Shown piece by piece: positions 24,198 through 32,488 of a stretch of 35,713 bases of DNA (positions are counted from its first letter, which is position 1; every line of letters begins with the position of its first letter). Under the pieces are notes generated by a model that worked only from the letters and a program-made list of their open reading frames with translations, was not told the DNA's origin and did no database searches. The position numbers were made by a program, and so were the translations under genes. Origin of the DNA: a virus; the IMG/VR virus record IMGVR_UViG_3300020190_000187, positions 1 to 35,713 of that record. One strand, 5' to 3'.

Positions 24198-24254
24198 ATC
24201 TATCTATCTACTAAGGCTTAAACAAAGAGCATAAGCCTAGATGAGGAGATAGAT
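24198..24254 (+). promoter_or_regulatory. Nested stems able to sequester the binding site and start codon
   Basis: AGGCTTA (24214-24220) pairs with TAAGCCT (24232-24238), a perfect 7-bp stem upstream of GAGGAG (24243-24248). ATCTATCT, present in two registers at 24198-24209, is complementary to AGATAGAT (24247-24254). The latter spans the end of the binding site and the first two bases of the ATG at 24253. The two helices can nest, giving an RNA that hides the translation start. Confidence 0.5.
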
Positions 24255-24690
24255 GCCAATCCTTTCGTATCAATGCCACTCTTGTGGATTATCTCAAAAG
24301 AAACGCACACCTAAGGCACTAGAGAGTGTTACCTGTGTGTGTGGTTCTCTTGCTCTTCCCGCAGAGGTAGGGGAAGTGAGCGTGGGATTCACGACAAGTG
24401 TGGTCAACAAGCAAGGATTGGTCAAAGCCCAAGATAGTGGGATGGAGTCATTCGATTTGAACTATGATCGAGTGATCGGTGAAGATGCGGCTGAGAAGTG
24501 GGATGTCATTTATCATCGTAAGAGGGACAAGATAGACCTATTGGAATCTTCCAAAGGCACCTCGATGAAAGATGTCATGAGACTTCCCGATGGGACTTAT
24601 GCTGTGAAACCTAATGATAGCGTAGCGTTCCGTGAAGAACGACTCCGCAGGATCAAACTATCCCAAACACCATACAAGTCACAGGAGTAA
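24253..24690 (+). CDS. Zinc-ribbon protein (FmdB-like N-terminus)
   Basis: 145 aa; ATG 24253 with GAGGAG. The N-terminus MPILSYQCHSCGLSQKK then CVCGSLALP has two Cys pairs (C8-x2-C11 and C-x-C about 19 residues later), the arrangement of a small FmdB-like zinc ribbon. After it comes a helical, charged region (DSGMESFDLNYDRVIGEDAAEKWDVIYHRKRDK) and a C-terminal LPDGTYAVKPNDSVAFREERLRRIKL. It lies directly before the sheath gene with only 5 nt between them, so it is probably co-translated with it. It could be a regulator or an assembly factor; the function is unknown. Confidence 0.85.
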   Translation: MPILSYQCHSCGLSQKKRTPKALESVTCVCGSLALPAEVGEVSVGFTTSVVNKQGLVKAQDSGMESFDLNYDRVIGEDAAEKWDVIYHRKRDKIDLLESSKGTSMKDVMRLPDGTYAVKPNDSVAFREERLRRIKLSQTPYKSQE

Positions 24691-24695
24691 AGAAG

Positions 24696-27600
24696 ATGGC
24701 TATTAGAGGCGGCTACGCTCCCCCAGGTGTATACACCGAAACCGTGTTTGAAACTCAGACACAACCGAATATAATTGTCACGGGTAAGGTTCCCTTACTC
24801 ATAGGGACAGGTAGAGAGACTATCATCTCCAAGGGCAATACCCTAGTGAGAGGTAGCTCGGCAACTATCGACCAACGCATTGTGGAAGAAGATGCCACAG
24901 GTCGTGCAATTGTTGCCGTCAACCCTGATGACTCTTTTGAGCTAGGTGAGTTTGACGGAGAAATCACTTCTTTTGTCGTTCGTAACTTACCCATCGTCAC
25001 GGGAGACGGTTCTGCCACAGTTGCCACTACCCCCACATCAGTTTCCGTACTGATCAATGGTGTCGCCACGGTGGTGTTATCCGTAGAGGGAACCACGGGT
25101 GTAGTCACCATCGCTGAAGCTCCAAGTGCTGAGGATGATGTGAGAGTCACCTACTTCTTTGATCGTAAAGATACACTCATCACGGAAGAAGATTTAAGTA
25201 CGCAAATCACATCTACCCAAACTGAACTATTGGGTTCCGCAGGGTCTTTTGCATTTAATGCTTCCACTAACACCTTCGTAGTCACTTGTGATGGAGTGTC
25301 GAGCGTTCTTACACTTCCCCTTGCTGACGGAACAGACCGTCTTGGAAGTCTTGATCGCGTTGTTGGTGTCATCAATGCGGCATCTGTAGGTTCTCTCTCG
25401 GCTACCACATACACCGATAACAATGGATCAGTAAATCTCAAGCTACTAGCCGATGGTTTTATCCGTATTGGTGCAGGGTCGGCAAATGGTGGGATGGGTC
25501 TTTATCCTAATCAGGTGGGGTCGGAGCGTTCGAGTGTGTTTTACACGCAATTCACTCCAATTGTGGATGGCTCTAATAGCGGCATCACCACCACAGATGT
25601 GACAGACATCATCGTCAAGGTGGATGGTGAAATCATCACACCCACATCTCTAGACGGACAAACAGGGGCGATTACCTTATCCAATCCCCCTAGCGTAGGT
25701 TCTACTATCCTAGTCACCTATTACTACAACACCTTCAGAGATCAGTTTGATTTTATCCCTGGTCGCGATATTGTGTCCGTAGACAGGGTTTCTTTGGTGG
25801 CGAGCGGTGGTGGACAAGCCGCTCAGTTTATCGAAGGTGTAGATTGGGTACTGCATGATGACAAAATCGTGTGGGGTACTGCCACCCTCGTATCTGAGGG
25901 TGCTATCCAAAACGGCACCACACCTTTCGGCACTATCCAAGTTCTATCCTCCCTCAAGGATGAACGAGCCTTTATGGTGGAGTGTTCACCCGTAGTGACC
26001 ACTTCTGTTGTACCTCCAAGAGTGTTGGCTAACACTTTCCAATTACCCCATCAGCCCACAGATGGTACAGGTACAGGTACACCAACATCGCGTACCGATC
26101 TGATTCAGGTTCGTTCAGGGGTATCCATTTCGGATGCCTTAGACAAAGACCCCTTAGATGTGGTGAGAGTGAACCCTGCCAACTCGCAGATCACTCTCTC
26201 CTCAAGCATCCCCGCTAGTCATAAAGTCTATGCAACCTTCTACTACAATAATATCCAAGACCAAATCGCCTCCGTGGGCGGTGGATATGTGATTAGAGTA
26301 GAGAGCGTCGGCACATCAGGCATTGGCACCTACTCCATGACCAAAGAAGGTGTATCCGTTTACGGTGTCACCTTTACAGGAAAAGGCTCCGATCTCGATG
26401 CCGTCACCTTGAACTTCCCTTCGGGGTCAGAAGTCTTATCCGATGCTAGGATAGAAAACGGAAAGCCCGTTTCAGAATTGGTCAGCGTAGAGCTAGCTGA
26501 TTATGATGAAACTTCGGCTATCTTTAACTTCACAGGGGCATCCCCCTACTTCCCCGTGCTCGGTTCTTCGGATACCCTTAACCTCGAAATAAACGGAACC
26601 TCACTCAGCGTGGAATTGGGGGACTCTACCTCCACAGGTATCCGTCATCCCCTGCCTCTGCATTTGGGCGAACCTTTACCTTACACGGAAGAATCCAATA
26701 AAGGCGATTTGGGGACAGGGATTGCCTCTAGCTTGAACTTGGTTGTAGACGGTGTATCCCTTACAGCCACACTAAGCGGAGATAACCTAGATATTGATGA
26801 TTGGGTCACGGCTATCAATACGGAAGCCGCTTCTGCTTCACCCATTTATGTGGGTATGGGTCGTATATCCACTCTAGATATTGCATTAGGTACATATCAG
26901 AACTTGAAATTCCATTACACGGGTAGCGTAAATGGAGCATCAGGGGACATTACTGCCGTTATCCCTGTTGCAGGCTACGCTAATGCTTCCGCCTTGGCTA
27001 CCGCCATAGACGCGGCTATTTCTAATGCCATAGCCACTTTTGTGTTTGGACAGCCCGATTTCACAGGCTTGTCCTTATCCGTAACAGCGGACGCGAGCGG
27101 TCGTCTTGTATTCACACTAGATGGACTTCCTAATGGCGTTGGCACTACGGACGAGTTTGGCTTCATTGAGTTTATCGCAGCTGACGACACTACCTTCTGT
27201 TCAATCGCGGGTCTTGATGCTGATACTGCAACAGGTGGAACCCAAACCAAATGGGGCGTTCTTCCCATAGCAGCTAAGTCATCTAAAACCACTTCTTCAG
27301 GTGAAAAGGTAGACCGTCTTATCCTTAAGGGCAGAATGCTTCGTGGTAACTACTACTACCCCCAAACAAACTTGGGGATAGCCATCAATGGCGGTACGGA
27401 TACTGAAAAGGCAGGTATGCCCTCTTCACTATCCATTTCCAATCCATTGTCGGTTGTGTCTTTGGCAAGTGTGTTGTTATCCGTAGGTTGGAGTGTACAG
27501 GTAGGATCATTACCTGCGGCTGTGTTTTATGACGGCTCCGATGTCAACAATCCCGTTAATGATCAGCTTGTGTTATCCATTAATGGGGTAAGTGTAGTAG

Positions 27601-29513
27601 TCAACTTTACAAGTTCGGGTGCAGGGGATACACTTGAGCTACAAGACATCAAGTCTGAGATAGAGGCAGCTATCACGGCAGCTTCCGCTGATGCTGAAGT
27701 CGTCATCGAAGGTGCGGGTCTCCGTGTGATCTCGACCTATGAAAACACTAATGCAAGTATTGTTGTTGGTGCTGGGTCGGCAAATGACACACTAGGCGTA
27801 AGTGAGGGAGACATCGGCTCTACAGGTGTAGTCACAGCAAGTGGCGTTTGTTCTGCTCTCATGTCTCACACTCGGGCAGGTGGAGACATTGCCGTAGTGT
27901 TGTTCTCCACAGAACCCAAGTTGGTATCCCTTGACACTCGCTTCACCTCTGAGGCTATCGCCTATCCATTTACGGATAGGGTAGGCAAGACTTCGGTGGT
28001 GATTGAGAGCCTTACATTTGGTGTATCTAGCTACATCACGATAGTGGGAGGAAACGCAGTATCCACAAAGGGGAATGGATTTAAGATTGTTGCGAATGAA
28101 GGTGCTGTGGGAGAAGATGCCTATCAGGGATTTGTCGTCACATCAAACAATCCAAAAGGCTCAGGTTCGGCTAATACATCAAGTCTTAACGATGGAGTTG
28201 GACAAGATGGTGTTGTTGGACAGACCTATGTGGACAGCGTAACAGGATTGACCTTTACCTTGCTCCCAAGAGACGGCGGTCTCATGTACCCCACAGGGGC
28301 TGATGCCACACTATCCTTCTCGGTGGGTAAGACAATCACCACTAACGCCAATATCCCCGTAAACATGATTTACGGAGTTAGTCTGATTGTATCCAATACC
28401 GTAGGGGCAGAGATTGGCGATACTGCGGTTGTGGAGACTTTCTTCAAGGGAGGCAAAGAACCTAATATCGGTCAGGTTTACTACCTCGATTTCACCCGTC
28501 TACGCACTCAGTTTGGCACTTCCGTATTCACAAACATGGCGGATGTGCTCGCTACTTATGGAGAAATCAGCCCACAAAACACACTCAGCCTCGGGGCGTA
28601 TTTGGCGTTCTCCAACGGAGCAAGAGCGATTGCCCTTCATCAGGTGCCATTGGAGGCAGGTAAAAACACCTTAACGGAACAACAAGTTTTAACCGCGTTG
28701 GATGCTATCGAGGGCGATATCTCTGATGGTTTGTCCCCGAATGTAATTGTCCCCTTGTTCCCCGCCACTTCCTCCATCCTCGCCTCTATTTCTAACCATG
28801 TGGATATACAGAGCAGTATCCGTTATCGTTCGGAACGGAGAGCGATTCTTGGATTTAGAGCTGGCACTCAGCCCCGTGAAGCACAGGCTCTTGCAACAGC
28901 TACTGCCAACACCCGCGTCTGCCTCGTTTATCCTGATATCGGTCGTGTAGCCTTCACCGATGCAAGTGGGGTGTCTCAAAACTTCCTTGTTGATGGTTCA
29001 TACTTTGCCGTAGCTCTCGCTTGTGCTACCACATCAAATGCCGTTGATCCCGCAACACCTTGGACTAATAGAGCTATCCGTGGCTTCACCGCTTTGGGGC
29101 GTTCTTTAGATGCGGTTGATGCAAATCAAACCGCTAATGCAGGTGTCACCGTACTGAAGTCTGAACGAGGTGTCATATCCGTAAGACACGGCTTGACCAC
29201 GAACATGACTTCTATCCTCACGAAAACCCCCACCGTTATCCAAATTGCGGATGAAGTTCATCTAAGAGCTAGGGATACCCTCAATCAGTACATCGGGGTT
29301 AAGTTCTTACCCAATGTGGTGCCTCAAATAGAGGGTAAGGTTAATGCCATGTTCAAACAACTTGTCAGCGAACAACTTATCTCAACTTACACAGGTCTTA
29401 GCGTTACACAAGACCCTAATGACCCAACCGCTCTTTTGGTCGAAGCCTTTTATAAGCCCGTATTCCCCTTGCTCTATATCCAATTCACCTTTAATGTCAG
29501 AAGCAGCCTCTAA
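24696..29513 (+). CDS. Tail sheath protein, greatly enlarged (1605 aa)
   Basis: ATG 24696 follows AGGAG in the end of the previous gene. Residues 1-60 (GYAPPGVYTETV; PLLIGTG) and about 1255-1605 (YYLDFTRLRTQFG; RAIALHQVP; ISVRHGLTTN; TLNQYIGVKFLPNVVPQIEG; FYKPVFPLLYIQFTFNVRSSL) match the conserved core of contractile tail sheath proteins. Hundreds of residues lie between them, where phage sheaths usually have one or two surface domains; common sheaths are about 450-700 aa. In the insertion, three units with the pattern V-nG...GxItLs.pP...VtYyYN..rDq occur near residues 95-160, 290-350 and 470-520. GAGSAN recurs near residues 259 and 1030. The reading frame is continuous with no frameshift. 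The added domains probably project from the tail surface and may bind the host. Confidence 0.95.
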   Translation: MAIRGGYAPPGVYTETVFETQTQPNIIVTGKVPLLIGTGRETIISKGNTLVRGSSATIDQRIVEEDATGRAIVAVNPDDSFELGEFDGEITSFVVRNLPIVTGDGSATVATTPTSVSVLINGVATVVLSVEGTTGVVTIAEAPSAEDDVRVTYFFDRKDTLITEEDLSTQITSTQTELLGSAGSFAFNASTNTFVVTCDGVSSVLTLPLADGTDRLGSLDRVVGVINAASVGSLSATTYTDNNGSVNLKLLADGFIRIGAGSANGGMGLYPNQVGSERSSVFYTQFTPIVDGSNSGITTTDVTDIIVKVDGEIITPTSLDGQTGAITLSNPPSVGSTILVTYYYNTFRDQFDFIPGRDIVSVDRVSLVASGGGQAAQFIEGVDWVLHDDKIVWGTATLVSEGAIQNGTTPFGTIQVLSSLKDERAFMVECSPVVTTSVVPPRVLANTFQLPHQPTDGTGTGTPTSRTDLIQVRSGVSISDALDKDPLDVVRVNPANSQITLSSSIPASHKVYATFYYNNIQDQIASVGGGYVIRVESVGTSGIGTYSMTKEGVSVYGVTFTGKGSDLDAVTLNFPSGSEVLSDARIENGKPVSELVSVELADYDETSAIFNFTGASPYFPVLGSSDTLNLEINGTSLSVELGDSTSTGIRHPLPLHLGEPLPYTEESNKGDLGTGIASSLNLVVDGVSLTATLSGDNLDIDDWVTAINTEAASASPIYVGMGRISTLDIALGTYQNLKFHYTGSVNGASGDITAVIPVAGYANASALATAIDAAISNAIATFVFGQPDFTGLSLSVTADASGRLVFTLDGLPNGVGTTDEFGFIEFIAADDTTFCSIAGLDADTATGGTQTKWGVLPIAAKSSKTTSSGEKVDRLILKGRMLRGNYYYPQTNLGIAINGGTDTEKAGMPSSLSISNPLSVVSLASVLLSVGWSVQVGSLPAAVFYDGSDVNNPVNDQLVLSINGVSVVVNFTSSGAGDTLELQDIKSEIEAAITAASADAEVVIEGAGLRVISTYENTNASIVVGAGSANDTLGVSEGDIGSTGVVTASGVCSALMSHTRAGGDIAVVLFSTEPKLVSLDTRFTSEAIAYPFTDRVGKTSVVIESLTFGVSSYITIVGGNAVSTKGNGFKIVANEGAVGEDAYQGFVVTSNNPKGSGSANTSSLNDGVGQDGVVGQTYVDSVTGLTFTLLPRDGGLMYPTGADATLSFSVGKTITTNANIPVNMIYGVSLIVSNTVGAEIGDTAVVETFFKGGKEPNIGQVYYLDFTRLRTQFGTSVFTNMADVLATYGEISPQNTLSLGAYLAFSNGARAIALHQVPLEAGKNTLTEQQVLTALDAIEGDISDGLSPNVIVPLFPATSSILASISNHVDIQSSIRYRSERRAILGFRAGTQPREAQALATATANTRVCLVYPDIGRVAFTDASGVSQNFLVDGSYFAVALACATTSNAVDPATPWTNRAIRGFTALGRSLDAVDANQTANAGVTVLKSERGVISVRHGLTTNMTSILTKTPTVIQIADEVHLRARDTLNQYIGVKFLPNVVPQIEGKVNAMFKQLVSEQLISTYTGLSVTQDPNDPTALLVEAFYKPVFPLLYIQFTFNVRSSL

Positions 29514-29735
29514 TTAGACACCTAGGGGAGAATCCCCCAATATGACGCGGAAGGCTTCCTCCTGTTTACTGCGGAGGTCTTCCGCTTCTCTTTTATTCAA
29601 ACCTATAAATTGGATAGCTCCCTTGTTTTGACACACCCTACAATCTATGGCTGAGACCACTTGGTATTGTAAGGGGTAATATAATCTACACTTATTACAT
29701 TTAAAGTATCCATATGGGGTGCTTGATGTTTGCAT
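29514..29735 (-). CDS. Small zinc-ribbon protein
   Basis: 73 aa from ATG 29735 (MQTSSTPYGYFKCNKC). An upstream ATG at 29831 would overlap the divergent plus-strand gene and has no good site, so the shorter form is chosen; AGGTG precedes it. Two Cys pairs (CNKC and CRVC, 16 residues apart) form a zinc ribbon, followed by a charged helix (NKREAEDLRSKQEEAFRVIL). Its stop directly abuts the sheath gene stop (TAATTA at 29511-29516). Possible roles are nucleic-acid binding or regulation; none can be assigned. Confidence 0.78.
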   Translation of the reverse strand: MQTSSTPYGYFKCNKCRLYYPLQYQVVSAIDCRVCQNKGAIQFIGLNKREAEDLRSKQEEAFRVILGDSPLGV

Positions 29736-29756
29736 ATTTTCACCTAAGGGGTAGTC

Positions 29757-30353
29757 ATGAGTAGGGATTGTAGAGTTCAATGGAGACTTGAAGAAGATGG
29801 CACTAACAAGTCTTGGAGATGTGTTGCCCATTTAACACCTACATCTTGGGTGTGTGAGGCGATACATAAATGCTATTACGCAAATTGTCCCGGCAGGAGC
29901 AATACAGGTAAACCCCTCACAAAAGAGGAAATGAATATCCATAAACTCCGCCGAGAACTCGAAGAAGATTTTATCCGTAAAGGCACACCCCCTCAACCAA
30001 CCCCCCCTAAACCAACCCCCCCTCAACCAACTACTCCAAAACCCAATCCCTCAGCACCCACAACTATCCATTACTGCTCCGTTGAGAAGTGTAAGAAACC
30101 GATCCCTCCAACAAGGAAGTCTGTGAAGTATTGCTCGGAAAACTGCCGAAAAAACGCTTTCCGTGGGAAGAAGAAAAAACAACCGCCCACTCCCCCCTCC
30201 CCACCCACGCCTATCCACATCCCACCAATACTTCAAACTTCAGTTTGTCAATGTGTCGGCTGCTCCAACACAGTAACCACTACAAAGTATTGTTCATCTT
30301 ATTGTCGTAAGAAGGCATTTAAACAACGGCTACGAGGCATTTTCCCCACTTAG
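29757..30353 (+). CDS. Multi-zinc-finger protein with Pro-rich linkers
   Basis: 198 aa; ATG 29757 with AAGGGG. Three Cys-rich modules are separated by proline-rich linkers. The first is an N-terminal one (SWRCVAHL; SWVCEAIHKCYYANC). A middle treble-clef-like one follows (YCSVEKCKKP, then KYCSENCRKNAFR). A C-terminal one closes the series (CQCVGCSNTV, then KYCSSYCRKKAFKQR). The last two share the YCSxxCRKxAF ending and look like duplicates. The linkers are PTPPKPTPP-type. Such modules bind zinc and often nucleic acid or proteins; a host-directed or transcription-related role is possible but unproven. It starts 21 nt from the divergent zinc-ribbon gene and overlaps the convergent gene's stop. 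Confidence 0.85.
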   Translation: MSRDCRVQWRLEEDGTNKSWRCVAHLTPTSWVCEAIHKCYYANCPGRSNTGKPLTKEEMNIHKLRRELEEDFIRKGTPPQPTPPKPTPPQPTTPKPNPSAPTTIHYCSVEKCKKPIPPTRKSVKYCSENCRKNAFRGKKKKQPPTPPSPPTPIHIPPILQTSVCQCVGCSNTVTTTKYCSSYCRKKAFKQRLRGIFPT

Positions 30354-31297
30354 GGTTTAAGGTGAACAAGCCCCAAACCCGTAAACGAACCCGTCTCAAA
30401 CTTAACACGATCTTTCAGCGTCATTAAGACCCTCTTGACATCTCGCTCTACCTGCTCATTCGTGAACTTATCCATTACGAATGAGACAACATCATCATCC
30501 AACTCAATGTCCTCAACACCCTGAATCTGAGCTAATGCTCTAATGACTTCTTTGGGGGATGTGGCACAAATAACGCGAGCCGCTACTTTCATGCTAGATG
30601 CACGCATATTGAAGGGGGACACGGTAGGAGTAAAGAAAAGAGACCCGCCTCTAACTTGCACTTCTAACCCAGGGATACGACTGACCCCCCTACGATTAAC
30701 TAAGTAGGTCTCCCACAGGTAATGTGCCTGATCATTAGCCGTGTATGTAATATACTCATGTTCCATTGCCCTAGGGGGAATGAACTCTACTTCGTTAAAT
30801 CTAATCTCAAGGTTTTTTGCCGATCTGATGATCCTGTAATCATAAAGCATTTGATCCGAAGAGTCGTTGATTGCTTCTTCTACCTCGTTCTCGGCTGTGA
30901 GGAAGAGTTCCTGTAGGTCTAGTGTGGCTGATCTTCTCATGGGGTTCTCCGATTCGTGGACTATGTGGGGTTCAGGTGTTGGATTGAACTTTGAAGCCTG
31001 ATCAACAAGCTCTCGGTCTTCGTGTGATAGTTGTTGCCTGTAAAACGCCTCTCCCATCGTTATAAGGGCATAGTTTGTTCGATCTAGCCCTCTTTCCAAT
31101 TTGGAAAGGTGCAAAGGGATAGCCGCAAAACTATCACCACAAAGGCGATACATCGCCTCTTTAACTTTGGGGTGATCTTCTAGTGCTGTGAGTATTTGGT
31201 TCAATGAAGAACGGACTAGATGAGCCTCCACTCTAGCACCGCTCACCCCCTCGGTGAGCAGAGACCAACTCGCTTGACTAGATGCCCGTTTATCCAT
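30350..31297 (-). CDS. Hypothetical protein
   Basis: 315 aa from ATG 31297 (MDKRASSQAS), preceded by AGGTG 6 nt upstream; an in-frame GTG at 31306 is possible. The sequence begins with a tag-like polar helix (DKRASSQASWSLLTEG). It has helical segments (AHLVRSSLNQILTALEDHPKVKEAMY) and SENPMRRSATLDLQELFLTAENEVEEAI, then a beta-rich part (YRIIRSAKNLEIRFNEVEFIPPRAM; GLEVQVRGGSLFFTP). It ends with MKVAARVICATSPKEVIRALAQIQGVEDIELDDD in short elements. No enzyme motif or known family is seen. A strong hairpin lies just upstream (31324-31368). Confidence 0.82.
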   Translation of the reverse strand: MDKRASSQASWSLLTEGVSGARVEAHLVRSSLNQILTALEDHPKVKEAMYRLCGDSFAAIPLHLSKLERGLDRTNYALITMGEAFYRQQLSHEDRELVDQASKFNPTPEPHIVHESENPMRRSATLDLQELFLTAENEVEEAINDSSDQMLYDYRIIRSAKNLEIRFNEVEFIPPRAMEHEYITYTANDQAHYLWETYLVNRRGVSRIPGLEVQVRGGSLFFTPTVSPFNMRASSMKVAARVICATSPKEVIRALAQIQGVEDIELDDDVVSFVMDKFTNEQVERDVKRVLMTLKDRVKFETGSFTGLGLVHLKP

Positions 31298-31323
31298 TTC
31301 GCTCACCTATACCTTGATCGTCA

Positions 31324-31368
31324 GCACAAAGGGAGATCGGAGTAAAACTATCCAATCTCCCTTTGTGC
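31324..31368 (-). promoter_or_regulatory. Long perfect hairpin upstream of a ribosome binding site
   Basis: GCACAAAGGGAGAT (31324-31337) and ATCTCCCTTTGTGC (31355-31368) form a 14-bp perfect stem, extendable inside by GGA/TCC after one mismatch. No T-run follows on either strand, so a simple intrinsic terminator is unlikely. On the minus strand it ends about 15 nt before the binding site of the gene starting at 31297. Confidence 0.65.
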
Positions 31369-31421
31369 CTTGCATAGATAATCTATAAAAGCTATGACTT
31401 AGCCTCCCCTAAACCCAAAAG

Positions 31422-31883
31422 TTACCAATCCCCCCCGTAGAGGGGGTTGGTATTAGGCATATATTCGGAGAATATGGGATTACCGCTCTTGTCAGTATGT
31501 AAGGAGATTTCGACATCTAGACGCTTACCCGTAAGAAGGTTAGTCAAAATGACATCCGCGAATACGGTGTACTTCAGATGTGAATACTGAGGCAGGGGTG
31601 ACTCCCCCGCATAATTGATATCAATACTTGAAGCCCTGATATTGATCACATCTCCTTGTGTCTCAAGGTCTAGTTCATCGCTAAAATGTGCTAGTAAGAA
31701 ATCAGCAAGGGCTTCGCTGACTTCTCTCCGAGAAATGTTCTGCCAACGGGCATACCGCTCAACCATAAAATCAGCTAGCTGAAAGACATTCATGGTCTTA
31801 GCTGCGATTTTACGACCGCCTTCGAGGCGAGCTACGCGAGCCTCAAGACTTCTTAAAACTTCACCGGCGGTTCTTCTTATCAT
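31422..31883 (-). CDS. Tagged hypothetical protein (RTAG...VARLE N-terminus)
   Basis: 153 aa; ATG 31883 with GAGGAG about 10 nt upstream. Residues 3-21 (RRTAGEVLRSLEARVARLE) are the shared tag, nearly identical to those at 15929 and 19632. After GGRKIAAKT comes a helical part (VFQLADFMVERYARWQNISRREVSEALADFLLAHF) and a beta-rich C-terminus (INIRASSIDINYAGE; LKYTVFADVILTNLLTGKRLDVEISLHTDKSGNP in pieces), ending PNTNPLYGGDW. No family is recognised. A 10-bp hairpin sits four bases upstream of its binding site. Confidence 0.85.
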   Translation of the reverse strand: MIRRTAGEVLRSLEARVARLEGGRKIAAKTMNVFQLADFMVERYARWQNISRREVSEALADFLLAHFSDELDLETQGDVINIRASSIDINYAGESPLPQYSHLKYTVFADVILTNLLTGKRLDVEISLHTDKSGNPIFSEYMPNTNPLYGGDW

Positions 31884-31903
31884 ATATATAGGGCTCCTCA
31901 GCA

Positions 31904-31954
31904 GGGTGTTCGGTTTAGACTAGACTATAAAAGAATAAAAGTATCCGAACACCT
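31904..31954. promoter_or_regulatory. Inverted repeat in divergent intergenic region
   Basis: GGTGTTCGG (31905-31913) and CCGAACACC (31945-31953) are perfect complements, with a further G-T pair outside. The roughly 31-nt loop is AT-rich (ACTATAAAAGAATAAAAG). For the minus-strand tagged gene the stem ends just before GAGGAG. It may instead be an operator for the divergent pair, and TAATAGCCTATTA at 31957-31969 is a second small palindrome. Confidence 0.5.
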
Positions 31955-32018
31955 ATAATAGCCTATTACCTAAGGTGAGAACCCCAACCAATCCTTCCAC
32001 AAACATCGGAGGTGTAAG

Positions 32019-32336
32019 GTGCTGACGAAGATTATGGCGACATACACACACACGCACTACAAGAGGCGTGATATGCAACAGATTATATTCCCTCTTAGTG
32101 GAGGGAATAAGTTATCCGTTATAATGGGGCGGTGGTGTTATTCATCACCGAGTGAAGATGGTTTCGCTAAGGCACAGTTAGACGACTATGTGGAGGTGGA
32201 GGTGTCTGCTCTCAATCAAGAAGGCATCCTTTTCAGGCACGAGGGCTTGAACTACGAGGAGAATACTCACCTACTGCCCTATTGCAGTTTGAACGACCTT
32301 GAGAAGATTCTAACGCAGTATGGAGAGAAGAAGTAA
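32019..32336 (+). CDS. Small phage protein, paralog of the gene at 33568
   Basis: GTG 32019 has GGAGG with 6-nt spacing; ATG 32034 (MATYTHTHY) is an alternative. The core IIFPLSGGNKLSVIMGRW, YVEVEVSALNQEGILFRHEG and SLNDLEKILTQYG align with the protein at 33568-33888 (YRFPLTNGNTLSVIFGNG, YEEVEIAILSPQGDFIRDG, TLSNFLAENG). It appears to be a small beta-sheet protein of about 85 residues with a final helix. The role is unknown. The two paralogs lie 1.2 kb apart on opposite strands. Confidence 0.8.
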   Translation: MLTKIMATYTHTHYKRRDMQQIIFPLSGGNKLSVIMGRWCYSSPSEDGFAKAQLDDYVEVEVSALNQEGILFRHEGLNYEENTHLLPYCSLNDLEKILTQYGEKK

Positions 32337-32386
32337 AAGGGCTAACTGAGGGGTGGGAGACTTTTGGATTAAGAGCGTATTAAACA

Positions 32387-32449
32387 CCACCCCAACCCAT
32401 CTGCTGTTATCCAACCCATCTGCTGTTATCCAACAAGGGGTTGGGGTGG
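32387..32449. repeat. 12-bp inverted repeat enclosing a 19-bp tandem duplication
   Basis: CCACCCCAACCC (32387-32398) and GGGTTGGGGTGG (32438-32449) are perfect complements. Between and overlapping them, the 19-bp unit CAACCCATCTGCTGTTATC occurs twice in tandem (32393-32411, 32412-32430) plus four bases of a third. The second CAACCC can also pair with GGGTTG, so two registers are possible. It occupies the 152-bp convergent gap 32337-32488 and may serve as a transcription end or a protein site. No T-run is present. Confidence 0.7.
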
Positions 32450-32488
32450 CATCTACTTCGATGAAGTTTTTGAGAGAAGCTAACGGGT

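Noticed and set aside
24755-28979. Several minus-strand frames opposite the sheath gene
   Set aside because: They lack binding sites and domains and are explained by the codon composition of the sheath gene.
29736-29831. Longer start for the small zinc-ribbon gene
   Set aside because: It would overlap the divergent zinc-finger gene by 75 bases and has no binding site; the residues added are low in conservation signs.
31324-31368. Intrinsic terminator
   Set aside because: Stem is perfect but neither strand has a T-run after it; kept as a leader hairpin.
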